A stretch of 64,000 bases of DNA from Viola odorata (Eukaryota; Streptophyta; Magnoliopsida; Malpighiales; Violaceae): positions 2,730,501-2,794,500 of the forward strand of contig OY829539.1 in the NCBI GenBank assembly GCA_963691705.1. Direction: 5' to 3'. Shown one piece after another: positions 32,801-43,041 of this stretch (its first letter is position 1; each line of letters opens with the position of its first letter). The position numbers and the translations under genes were made by a program. The notes below the pieces were generated by a model, which was not told the DNA's origin, did not search any database, and saw nothing but the letters and a program-made list of their open reading frames with translations.

Positions 32801-34254
32801 GCGCTTATATCACACTTCTTGGATATCGAGGACCACCCGTTTTTGTTTTCCACTCTTGAGGGTTTTTGCCTTTTGTAGCCCCTTGAGGGGTTTTTTTTTT
32901 TTTTTTAACAGTTCATATATATATATATCATTTCTTTTCATAGCTGATCCCTTTCCCACTATCTCCTTTTCTTTGAGCTCCCACGATAAGATAGTTGTCG
33001 CGGCAGGATAACGCAATTCAGCCAGAAAATGAGATAACCATGGCATCGCCATATACTCTGTAGGATCACAAACATCGATAACGAATGTCACACTAGATAT
33101 CTTGACATGACTTAACCATGGACATTTCAATGTTGGTGTAGAATAACACTGCTCAGCAGATAGCTTCAGAAGTAGAACTCATAGGAATGACTTATAATCA
33201 ATATTATCCACGATGCGTGTCGTATAACCGTGGGTGCCTTTGAAGCGGCAGTATCCTTCCGGAGGCGTTACACCGCTAAAGAGATAACTCAATCAATATG
33301 ACTTCGTCTGGGATGAACATTTTCATAACAACATCATGCTGACGCAGATATTCTCGACCAGTGCGACGAAAAATTCCTTATAGATGAAGAATTCCATGTA
33401 AATAAACGCGGACTTATCCCTTTCCGCAAGAATAGATATCCAAGGGGGGCCAATCGCGTGTGCTCCCCTGACTGTATTTCCCGGACCGAGGCAACAGGAA
33501 ACGCTGGCCATTGATCATGTGCCCGTCGCAATGACAGGCCACATGACACTATCACTTGCGCAGGCGTCAACCTCCCTCATTTCCACAATGTCCTGTACAT
33601 TCTCAGTCGATGTTTTAGAGCATTAGTCAAAATATTGTGCGATAATTAAACGTTAATTACCGTTTAGGAGCCGTCGCGCCTCTGTATCCAAGTGCCGTTA
33701 GCATTATCTGTGTCGCTTTCTCAACCAACCATCTTCACCAGGCATTTTCCATCTGGTTACTCGCTGGGATTTTGCGACATATCGCTTTCTCAACCAACCA
33801 TCTTCACCAGGGATTTTGCATCTGGTTACTCGCTGGGATTTCGTGATTTCTTTCCGCATTTCCCAAATTTCCACGGTCGGCCCGGACAATGCCTCGTCTT
33901 AGTGAGCTGTCTGATCAAGACCAGCCATCACAAGGATAGGACTTTTCACATCCAGGCATTGACCTCGCATCCCGGAGTCGTGCCTCATCTCAGTGAGCTG
34001 TCTGTATTAGCCCGGTCATCACAAGGATAGGACTTTTCACTTACAGGATGGAGTTACTATCTCTCTGGGTGTGTCACGTCTTTGTAAACTGTCTGTGTTA
34101 GCCCAGTTACAAGGATAAGACTTTTCACTCTCAGAGAAGCCGGGACAAAATGCAACTCCGGAAGGAATGACTAGTCGGAGGGCCAGGAACAAAATGCAAC
34201 TCCGGAAGGGTAGCAGACAACGAAGGAGTAGGATCAGGAATGATGGTCAGATGT
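32801..34254. other. Non-coding centre of the inverted structure, with short tandem repeats
   Basis: It contains a T run near 32890, a TA repeat near 32918, and two copies of a 69-bp unit starting CGCTTTCTCAACCAACC (33714, 33783). Three copies of an approximately 90-bp unit follow, ending AAGGATARGACTTTTCAC (33932, 34023, 34111). I see no coding sequence. Short open frames over 33334-33570 and 33692-34030 match nothing. Confidence 0.7.
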
Positions 34255-34795
34255 TTTAGTCGAGCGGAAACTCTGAACAAATCGCATTGATATCGGAAAA
34301 AACAAAAGAGCGCGCAGCTGAGACCGAGAAGAAACAACTATCCTTGCGTTGTAATTTTTTGTGAGAGATACGCTGCCTAGAAAATTCTAAAATTTGGTGT
34401 GGACAGACTTTAGCCCATTATAAACGTCTTTCATGTTTTAGCCTAGTGGAAGCAAATCGTATCCATTTTGGCCAAAACAAAAGAGCGCGCAGCTGAGACC
34501 GAGAAGAAACAACTATCCTTGCATTCTGAATTTTTTGTGAGAGATGCGCTGCCTAGAAAATTCTGAAATTTGGTGTGGGAAGAGTTAAGCCCATTATCAA
34601 CGGCTTTCATGTTTTATCTGAGTAGAAACTCCGAGCAAATCTTATCCATTTTGGCCAAAACAAAAGAGCAAGCAGCTAAGACCGAGAAGAAACAGCTATC
34701 CTTGAGTTCTGAATTATTTGTAGGAGATGAACTACCTAGAAAATTCTAAAATTTCGTATGGGAAGACTTCAGCCCATTATAAACGTCTTTCATGT
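34255..34795. repeat. Satellite-like tandem repeat, three units of about 175-183 bp
   Basis: The block AACAAAAGAGCRMGCAGCT starts at 34301, 34476 and 34659 (spacing 175 and 183). Each unit also has GACCGAGAAGAAACA, CTGCCTAGAAAATTCT and GCCCATTATMAACG. Tat-lineage elements are known to carry such repeats near their 3' ends, and these can seed satellite DNA. Confidence 0.88.
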
Positions 34796-34859
34796 GACTC
34801 GAAGTTACCCCTCTATCCCGAACCGGCATCCAGTTGTCAAGGAAATGGGAGGCTCGAGC

Positions 34860-35796
34860 CTAAATACTGTGCCCTCCCCTGGCGACTGTCTTAGTTTTCC
34901 TCTTCTTCGGCGGAGTAGTTTGATGGATGGAACCCTCAGGTGGGGGAGAGGACGGTAGCATTTGGAGTGGCACCACGTTTAAAGGAGCATTATCCCCCCC
35001 AGCCGGTTGACCCTCAACGTCATCTGCCAACAAGATATATTAGAACAGTGAACAAGTCAAAGCGATAACGCAGAGAGAGAAAAACTCACCTATAACACAC
35101 TCCTCCATGCGCCTGTACAAGGCAAACTCTCGAATACGAAATGATATATCTATCTCTAGCAAGGCGTTAGCATGAGCTAGCTCCCCCTTAGATAACACTA
35201 CTGGGTTTTCCCAAACTGAACTGATAAGTCCTCGATTGAAGCCCCTAGGCCACGAAAGGAAAGGCAGCCCAACAATGAAGAAGCCACTTTTCCAGTCAGC
35301 CACAGTCTCCTCGAAGCCCTAAAACCTCTACCAGAATGACTGAATGAACACATCATTCCACCTTGGGGTGATATCGACCAAACAATTGCGACGTCTACAG
35401 CTAAAAAATCTACAGAATAGATTGACAGATGGAGTAAAGATACCCTGCAACTCGCAAGCGCGAAGAAAGGCATAAATCCCGTACCAGGAAGAAGGGGTTA
35501 TCTGAGCCGGGTTAATGTCATATTCGCGCAACAACTTTTTTTACAGAAACATGAATGGGGAAACGAAAACCATAAAGGAACATCTTAAAATAGACCATTC
35601 TATAGTTTTTCGACAGGGGGTCTTGAAGCCGCAGACCAGCCTCAAGAACCATAACAGAATAATCAAGGGGAAAAAAGATACCATTACTCTCCAGCTCAGC
35701 CTTTAGAACCGCTTCACAAGTAAAAAGACTGGGTGTTCTCTCGACTTCTAGATCTAAAGGTCTCTGAAGACCCCTGTGATCTCTAGTCATGCGCAT
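34860..35796 (-). pseudogene. Gene C' (right arm), PF04195-like, frameshifted, intron retained
   Basis: From 35796 it reads GIFFPLDYSVMVLEAGLRL and FKMFLYGFRFPIHVSV, then after a frameshift near 35525 NPAQITPSSWYGIYAFLRA and LFCRFFSCRRRN. After another break come WKSGFFIVGLPF and LEIDISFRIREFALYRRMEE. An intron with GTGAGT donor (35089) and CAG acceptor (ending 35024) sits where gene C has intron 1. The following exon is Pro-rich. It is better recognisable as PF04195 than the left copy but broken in several places. Confidence 0.65.
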
Positions 35797-36290
35797 AATG
35801 AACCAGCGAGAAGAAAATCTAAAGAAGATGGAGCTAAATACCTTGAAGAAGAAAGCAGGGAATAGGCCGCCGGCGCTGACGAACGGTTGGGGAAAACTCC
35901 TTCGAGCAAAAGAAGGAATAGAGAGAGAGAATGATGTGAAAAATTCAAAGCGCGAGTAAAAGTGTGAGAAGAGAACAGTTTCTTCCTTTTAAAGGTCAAA
36001 CTCGAGAATCGAACAACCTATGAAGACAGGACATGTACAAAGTGGAAAATGACACGTGGAAAGACCTCTGAAAGATATTTATGGCTAAGCATTTATATCT
36101 TTGAGGGGAGGCAGTTGACAAATGGAAGTTGAAGAAGCGATTGCATCCAGCGGCAACCAACCTTGCAGCATTAACCACCCAACGTTGGTAGAGTTAACAC
36201 GAACATGTGACTAAGAAAGAGAAAAACAAAGAGCATCATCTTATTCATAAAAAGCCATACGACATCTACAACATGCATGACACTTAAAGA

Positions 36291-36683
36291 CTAATCCTCG
36301 TCAGGCCAGTAAGAAGGCCAGTATGAGTTATCTCCATCTGAGGATGGAAACTCCTCGTCAGCGAAAGGAAAAGGCTTTGGAGGATTTGACTCCCTCTTAG
36401 TGGCAGGAGCTGATACCTCGACACCGATATCACTAGAGGAGCCCCTTTCCATGAAACGACCGATATGAGGAAATAATTCATCGCCCCTTTGAACAGTGGG
36501 GACATAGAGGTCAAACGGCACGTTGGCTATCCAGGAAGCCTTCCTCTTCGGCCTCTTACGACCCTTGCATCGGGCAGGTCGCCTTCTCAGACCCGACGAA
36601 GGAGGATCGTCGGAATCTGGCGAAGTCGAAGGAGTCAGTGGAGACTCACGCTCAAGGGCATCCAAGAAGTATGAATCAACCAT
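36291..36683 (-). CDS. Gene B' (right arm), unknown 130-residue acidic protein
   Basis: An open ORF, MVDSYFLDALERESPLTPST. An Asp/Ser/Pro-rich N-terminus is followed by a basic stretch (KGRKRPKRKA) that could be a nuclear localisation signal, FDLYVPTVQRGDELFPHIG, and an acidic end with SYWPSYWPDED. A TATA-like TATTTAAGG lies upstream (near 36755). It is homologous to gene B in the left arm over the first 65 residues. Function not recognised. Confidence 0.5.
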   Translation of the reverse strand: MVDSYFLDALERESPLTPSTSPDSDDPPSSGLRRRPARCKGRKRPKRKASWIANVPFDLYVPTVQRGDELFPHIGRFMERGSSSDIGVEVSAPATKRESNPPKPFPFADEEFPSSDGDNSYWPSYWPDED

Positions 36684-37117
36684 GAAATCTTATACAATCT
36701 CAACGGAGAAGTACAAAGAAGGAGATGAGTAGGAAAAAGAAGAAAAAATCCCCTTAAATAGTCGAAGCAAAGAAGCCTTCCTACCTTCCCGCACGACCTT
36801 TGAGAGAAATCAATGCGCTTCGAGATGAACGATCTTAATTGCATAATCGGATCTTGTGATCACGCCTGTTGGAATTTCTCATTTATCGAGAGATGCCAAA
36901 AAACCGCCCAATCAGTTGATACTGAAGGGGTGGCGTGAAATTAATGAGGAACGGTTTGCGTGAGTAACCGTCACCACTTGGTAGAGCGAGTGCTACAAAA
37001 GTCCAACCAATAACAGACTCATTTTTAGTTGGGCTGATGTGGCCCTCAACTAAAGCGTCGGTTAACGTATCGCGAAAGAAGAAAGGTCACAAGGGGAATA
37101 ACGAGAAGGCATTTTAT

Positions 37118-37600
37118 TTATTTATGGCCTAACGGCCCGAGGCATACATCTGAGTACACGAAGAGAGCATACAAAAGAAAATAAAGGGACGCGACGACGG
37201 CGACAAGAGGTCGGGCATTGGACCCAGCATCGTCCTCCCCTGGCACCACTGGGATCTCCCTCAGGGCATCAGCAACCGAGGTCAGCTTAGAAGAACATAT
37301 ACTCATCCCCTTCAGGCAGCACCCCAGCAAGTCTTTCCTGTGCCGCAGCATGGTGATCACCACCTTGATGCGAGAGATGGTGGCAGCCAACTTAGTGACG
37401 CTCTCCAGGGAGCTGAAGTCCTCCAAGGAAGTCCCAAGCTGCTTGGACAGAAGAGGGGTTATCATCCCCTGGAGTTCCATGACATCCTCGGAAGTCTTCC
37501 TCGCCATGGTTTCTAGGAAACCAATGTCCGCCTCAGTGAGATTCTTCAGGGTGTGGGCTTTGGAGATCAAGAAGTTTCTTGTCAGTTCATCCGTGATGAA
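37118..37600 (-). pseudogene. Gene A' (right arm), start codon lost and stop read through
   Basis: Homologous to gene A across its length (TLKNLTEADIGFLETMARKT, ITMLRHRKDLLGCCLKGM). The position of gene A's ATG reads ACG here, and the first in-frame ATG is at 37570. The stop after DAGSNA is replaced by CGA, adding about 30 residues. The TATAAATTTGAA promoter motif of gene A is conserved upstream (near 37655). Confidence 0.6.
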
Positions 37601-37795
37601 AATGCCAAGAGAAATGCTAAAGGGATGTGAAATTTGCGCGGAGAAATTTCAAATTTATAAGCCCCAAAGGTGGGGCGGATGCGGACAGGTGTCCCTCGAA
37701 GATTGAGCCATCCCGTTAACCGCCCGCCTGATGATAGAAGCAAAAGGAAGCGTCAGCCCTTGGTAAACACTCGGGCACATTTTCAGTTGGGCTTG

Positions 37796-38744
37796 TGATA
37801 ACAATCAAGACAATTTTAGGGGCGTTTTTGTCACTACCCCCACGTTAAGGCCGGACACGGCGGTACCTATCGGGCGCCTACCACGGAGGTTGCCGACCCT
37901 CACCGAGAGAAGAACACTAGGATGGTCGACGTCACTTGGGGGTACCTGCCATGACGTCATTAGGGGAGTTATCGCACCTAGATAACGCCCTCTCCCCTAG
38001 AGGTAACGCTCGCGCCCTGAGTATAAATACCCCACCATTCAAAGACAAAAGTTAAGCCTACGATCGCTACTCGAACCTCTGCCAGTTGAAACAATCTTAC
38101 TGACTTAAGCATCGGAGTGTCTACGCCGGAGCCCCCCTCCGGCGCTTTGCAGGTACCTCGGACGATGACTATAGTTACTCCAAGTGGCCCTAATCCTCAC
38201 CCCCGTTTCTTCAGAAGTCCGAATCTTATCAAACTTGAGCCCCCCTCCGGTGCTTTACAGGTACCTCGGACTGGGGAGGGTCTCACGCGTCATCTGTCCA
38301 CACACACGATGATATCGCATCCCAGGTCAGCCATGACGTCACATGAGGGTACCTACCATGACGTCATTGGGGGAGTTATCGCACCTAGATAACGCCCTCC
38401 CCTAGAGGTAACACTCGCGCCCTGCATATAAATACCCCACTATTCAAAGACAAAAGGTAAGCCTACGATCTCTACTCGAACCTCTGCCAGTTGAAACAAT
38501 CTTACTGACTTAAGCATCGGAGTGTCTACGCCGGAGCCCCCCTCCGGTGCTTTGCAGGTACCTCGGACGATGACTACAGTTACTCCGAGTGGCCCTAATC
38601 CTCAGCCCCGTTTCTCCAGAAGTCTGAATCTTATCAAACTTGAGCCCCCCTCCGGCGCTTTGCAAGTACCTCGGACGGCGACTACAGTTACTCCGAGTGG
38701 CCCTAATCCTCACCCCCATTTCTCCATAAGTCTGAATCTTATCA
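37796..38744 (+). repeat. LTR of family X (right arm), with duplicated promoter segment
   Basis: TGATAACAATC...GAATCTTATCA. The first LTR end is at 38231, but a second copy of the promoter-to-3'-end segment follows, ending at 38744. TATAAATA occurs at 38022 and again at 38427, 405 bp apart, with the same context (GCACCTAGATAACGCCCT upstream, CTACTCGAACCTCTGCCAG downstream). The short 3' part (GAGCCCCCCTCCGG to TTATCA) occurs a third time. It is the inverted partner of 27545-28006. Confidence 0.8.
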
Positions 38745-40740
38745 ATATGGAACACCATTATCGCCCTTGCCAAAACTACCCTACAAATTCATGACCCGTT
38801 ACCATTACTGAACCGCGAAACACCCACCTATAAAACCCCCCACTACACCTTCGGCACCCCAATGTGCCCTTACACTGGGCCAATGACTATGTACCCCCCC
38901 ACAACACAACATCCAACAGCTTTACACCTTCATGACAGGCCACGACACAACCCAAACAATCCTAACCCCCCACCCGTGTATGAACACACCCATGGTGCAC
39001 CTAGATTTGACTATGATGAACAATTTGAGGCTAGAGGCCATCGCCATTAAGAAGAGAGACCGGATAACAACCTATATAGTATCAAACTCACCATTCCCCC
39101 GTTCGAAGGCAAGGAGGACCCGGACGCCTATTTTACTTGGGAAAGTCAAGTCGAAAGAGTGTTTGAATGCTAGAACTACACGGATATAAAGAAGATTCGA
39201 CTTGCGGTTGTTGGTTTCACGGATTTGGCCATTCATTGGTGGGAAAGACTAGGGGCTACTAGGCGAATTGAGAGGAGACCACCTATTGACACTTGGAAGG
39301 CCTTGAAGCTTGAGATGCGCCGGCGTTTTGTCCCTTCCTACTACCACCGTGACCTTCACCAACACCTCCAACGCCTATCTCAAGGCTACCGTAGTGTTAG
39401 GATCCTTCGATGTTAAATTGCAAGGAACTAGTCTCGATTAGGGATGGCTCGGATGATTGATGGATGAAGGATCGATGACTTCAGGAGTTAGGCGCAGCGG
39501 GAATTTGTAATGGAAAGATGTATGAATTTTAGAAAGGTGTATGAAAAAAGTAAGGGAATTTTAATTCAAGATTAATGGTTCTTGAATCGGGAATTTTAGA
39601 AGTGAAATATGGATGATAATATGAACAAGTAAATTCAAGAAAACCCTCTCGTTAATGAAGAACGAGCAACCTTTCTATATTGAATATACTTGAAATATCG
39701 AACTCAAACTTGCAATGAATTTGCTAGCTTAAGATCGAAAGTTTACAAGAAATTTAGGGAAAGAAAGTAAGAAATTACAAGAAATAATTAACTAAAAATG
39801 GCTTCAAGATTGAGTGTTTATCAATGATCAAAAAACACCTTTAAAGGAAAATAAAGACATCTATTTATAGCTGAAAAATCCTTGAATTACTGGCCAAGGA
39901 AATGGCGTTGAGGAGGTCATGCTGGCTGGTCATGCGCAAGGTGAAGACGAGCGGGCCTAGGTTGTGAGGGTAGAGGTGTTGGTGGGCCGCGTCGTGCGGA
40001 CGTGCGTGGGCTTGGGGCGACGCTGCTTGGGAGGCAGCTTGGCTGCTGCTTGCTGCATGCGACAATAGGCTGGGCTTGGAAAGGAGGCTGCTGCTGCTTG
40101 CTGGGCTTGGGCCGGGTGAGCAGGCCTGGGTTGCTGCTGCTGCTGGGCTTGTGCGACGATGGGTTGGATCGTATCACGTAGTGTGAGTGACTTCTACCAT
40201 GACATGCTCACATGTGTCATGAGAGCAAACATCAATGAGACCGAGAGGCCACAATGGCTCGGTTCCTAGGAGGCCTTCGCAAGGACATTGCCTACACTCT
40301 AGACTTCCACTCCTATGACAACTTGGAAGATATGCTTCACTTGGCTTTGAAAATTGAAAGGCAAGTGAACTCTAAACCCAAATTCCCCTTCACTTCTTCT
40401 TCTACCTCTACAAAACCCCCATGGAACCCCTCGGCTCACTCAAAAAAACCCCCACAAGACACCCCCAAACCCCCATTTACCCATAAACCAAACACCTACA
40501 CACCGAGACCTCCTCAAGCCCTAAATACTACAAGACCACCTACAAACTCCACCCCTAACCAACGCACCCCATCCCGCTCCATTGAGTGTTTCAAGTGTGG
40601 TGACAAGGGCCACATGAAAGCCGAATGCCCTAATAGGAGATTCATCTTGATCCGTGAGAGTGGTGAGGTTAGTAGTGATGACGATGATATGGAGACTCTC
40701 CCACAACACCTTCCGGATGCACCATAAAGTGATAAGGAGG
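38745..40740 (+). pseudogene. CRM-like element 1 gag, split by a solo LTR
   Basis: The N-terminal part is Pro/His/Tyr-rich. The capsid region spans frames: IPPFEGKEDPDAYFTWESQVERVF (about 39097-39165), IHWWERLGATRR (39234), ALKLEMRRRFVPSYYHRDLHQ and LQRLSQGYRS (to 39394). It resumes after the solo LTR with MARFLGGLRKDIAYTLDFHSYDNLEDMLH (40254) and a CCHC knuckle CFKCGDKGHMKAEC (40588). Frameshifts and a stop near 39174 break it. No 5' LTR is seen; family X's LTR abuts the left side. Confidence 0.8.
39395..40176 (-). repeat. Solo LTR (782 bp) inside gag, with 5-bp duplication
   Basis: On the minus strand it starts TGATACGATCC and ends GGATCCTAACA. The 5-bp duplication CGTAG flanks it (39390-39394 and 40177-40181). 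A TATA box reads CTATAAATAG on the minus strand (39870-39861). Its terminus is shared with the non-autonomous CRM-like LTRs at 53304 and 57905. It has no coding content. Confidence 0.85.
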
Positions 40741-41815
40741 ACACAGATGAGTATGAGCATGTTGAGGTACCTACTTACCTCATGATGCTCCGCAACTTAA
40801 GCTTGATCCCCAAAGAGGATGATTTGGTATGGGAACAATGCGAGAACCTCTTCCACACTCGCGGTGTCTTCCATGGAATGACGATATCTATTATTGTGGA
40901 CAATGGCAGCTGCACCGACGTTGCAAGCACTCTCTTAGTGCATTCCCTAGCCCTCTCCACCACTAGACACCCGCGGCCTTACACTCTCAATTGATTTAAT
41001 GATGGCAACTCCGTCAAAATCACTCGCCAAGTCCTTGTGCCTTTCGCAATCGGCACCTATGTAGATGAACACCATTGTGATGTTGCCCCGATGCAATCCA
41101 GTCATCTCCTACTTGGTAGGCCTTGGCAATTTGATAGGCATGCCCTACATGATGGTTTCCACAACACCTACAAACTGGTTCACGGTGACCGCAAGTTTCT
41201 AATCCCACCTTTACCTCCACATCAAGTCTACGAAGACCAATTGAAGCTAGAAAAGGCGTGCGCCACTTTGGACATTACTTCTAAGTTAGAAAAGAAAAAT
41301 GAGTGGTGTGGAGTGAAAAATGTAAGTAGTGAGAGTGTTGAAAAATCCGGGTATGAAAAAAGTGAGCATACCCCGAGTGGAGTGAAAAATGAGTGCAAAG
41401 AGCAAGAGGAAAACAACCGACAAGAAAAACGTGAGCTTGCCAAAAGGGGAAAAGCAAAACTTGACATCCAAAAGCAAGTAGTGAGGCAAAAAATGATACT
41501 AGAGTGAAAAGTAAGGCCATGGTGAGCCGTATGGTGAAAGGAAGAGATATTCGTTTAGCTTTGATGATGCAAAAACTGTGTATCCTCATTAGGTTCACGG
41601 ATCTTTGTTTATCTTCTTCTAACTCTAATCCACCTTTCTCTAGTGGTATTGCCTCACTTGTGCAGGACTTTGTAGATGTTTTTCCCGAAGATATTCCCCA
41701 CGGTTTGCCCCCCATCCATGGGATTGAGCATCGCATTGAGTTCCTTCAGGGTTCCACCATCCCTAACCGGCCAGCGTATAGATGCAACCCGAAGGACACC
41801 CATGAACTTCAAGAA
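40741..41815 (+). pseudogene. CRM-like element 1 protease and spacer
   Basis: The active-site segment is IIVDNGSCTDVASTLLVHS (40890-40950); chromoviruses usually have IDGGSCTNVAS. Then HPRPYTLN, a TGA, LVPFAIGTY, and APMQSSHLLLGRPWQFDR (41085), VYEDQLKLEKA (41226). The spacer to RT is Lys/Glu-rich. It includes DFVDVFPEDIPHGLPPIHGI (41670), the lead-in to RT. A TAG at 41816 interrupts just before RT. Confidence 0.82.
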
Positions 41816-41845
41816 TAGGTAGAGGACCTCCTTGACAAAGGCTTC

Positions 41846-43000
41846 ATGTGTGAAAGCCTCTCACCTTGCGTTGTCCCCGTCATCTTGGTGCCAAAAAAGG
41901 ATGGCACATGGAGAATGTGCATGGATTGTCGTTCGATCAATCAAATAACGGTAAAATATTCTCATCCTATCCCTAGACTTGATGACATGCTCGATGAACT
42001 TAGTGGTGCCATAATTTTCTCTAAAATTGATTTGGTTAGTGGTTATCACCAAATTAGGGTTCATGAGGGTGATCAATGGAAAATGGCATTTAAAACTAAA
42101 TTCGGATTGTATGAGTGGTTAGTCATGCCGTTTGGACTTTCTAATGCCCCTAGCACTTTCATGCGCCTTATGAATCATATTTTTAGACACCTAATAGGGA
42201 AATGTGTGGTTGTGTACTTTGATGACATCTTGGTGTATAGTTTATCTAGAAATGATCACATGGACCATTTGCGTCAAGTTTTCCTAATCTTGAGAACTCA
42301 TCAACTCTATGCCAAAATGTCTAAGTGTAATTTTTTCTTAGAAGAAGTGCATTTCCTTGGATTTATTGTAGGTGCCTTCGGCCTAAAGGTTGACCCGGCA
42401 AAGATCAAGGCAATCACCAATTGGCCGAGACTCTCCAATGTCCCCGAGGCCCGCTCTTTCCTTGGCCTTGCGGGCTTCTATCGCCACTTTGTCCCATATT
42501 TTTCCACAATCGCTGCCCCCCTCCATGCTCAAACCAAGGCAAATGTGCCCTTTGTTTGGGGACCAACCTATGACTTAGCTTTCGCTGCCTTGAAGAGCAA
42601 GCCTCCTCTAGCCCCGTTCTAGCGCTCCCTAACTTTGAGAAGACCTTCGAGGTCCAATGTGACGCTAGCGGCATTGGTATTGGTGCGGTCTTGTTGCAAG
42701 ACAAGCTCCCGGTGGTCTATTTTAGTGAGAAATTGAGTGGTGCCCAACTCAATTAATGCACGTATGACGTGGAGTTATATGCCTTAGTAAGGGCCTTAGA
42801 CGTATGGGAACACTACCTCTTACCCCGAGAGTTTATTGTCCACACGGACCACCTAAGTTTGAGATACTTGAAGGGCCAAGGGAAATTGAACAAACGCCAC
42901 GCCACTTGGATGGAGTTTCTCGAGCGTTTTACCTACCACATCAAGTAGATAAAGGGAAAGGACAACATCATCGCCGATGCCCTTTCCTGAAGGTACGCCC
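41846..43000 (+). pseudogene. CRM-like element 1 reverse transcriptase and RNase H
   Basis: A well preserved RT: PVILVPKKDGTWRMCMDCRS, PIPRLDDMLDEL, FSKIDLVSGYHQIRVHEGD, MPFGLSNAPSTFMRLMNH, VVYFDDILVYS (catalytic YFDD near 42217) and FYRHFVPYFSTIAAPL. RNase H follows in broken frames: [12 protein letters not shown] (42660), [25 protein letters not shown] (42841) and KDNIIADAL. Breaks: frameshift near 42605, TAA near 42754, TAG near 42946, TGA near 42988. Confidence 0.88.
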
Positions 43001-43041
43001 TACTTACCTCTCTTCACACTCGTTTACTTGGTTTCTCGCAT

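Noticed and set aside
27545..38744. A DNA transposon with long terminal inverted repeats
   Set aside because: The ends are TG...CA LTRs with TATA boxes, no target duplication flanks the unit, and no transposase is visible. An inverted pair of LTR element ends explains it better.
38117..38794. Pro-rich ORFs repeated in the family X LTR
   Set aside because: They are by-products of the tandem LTR 3' segments; no element protein is expected there.
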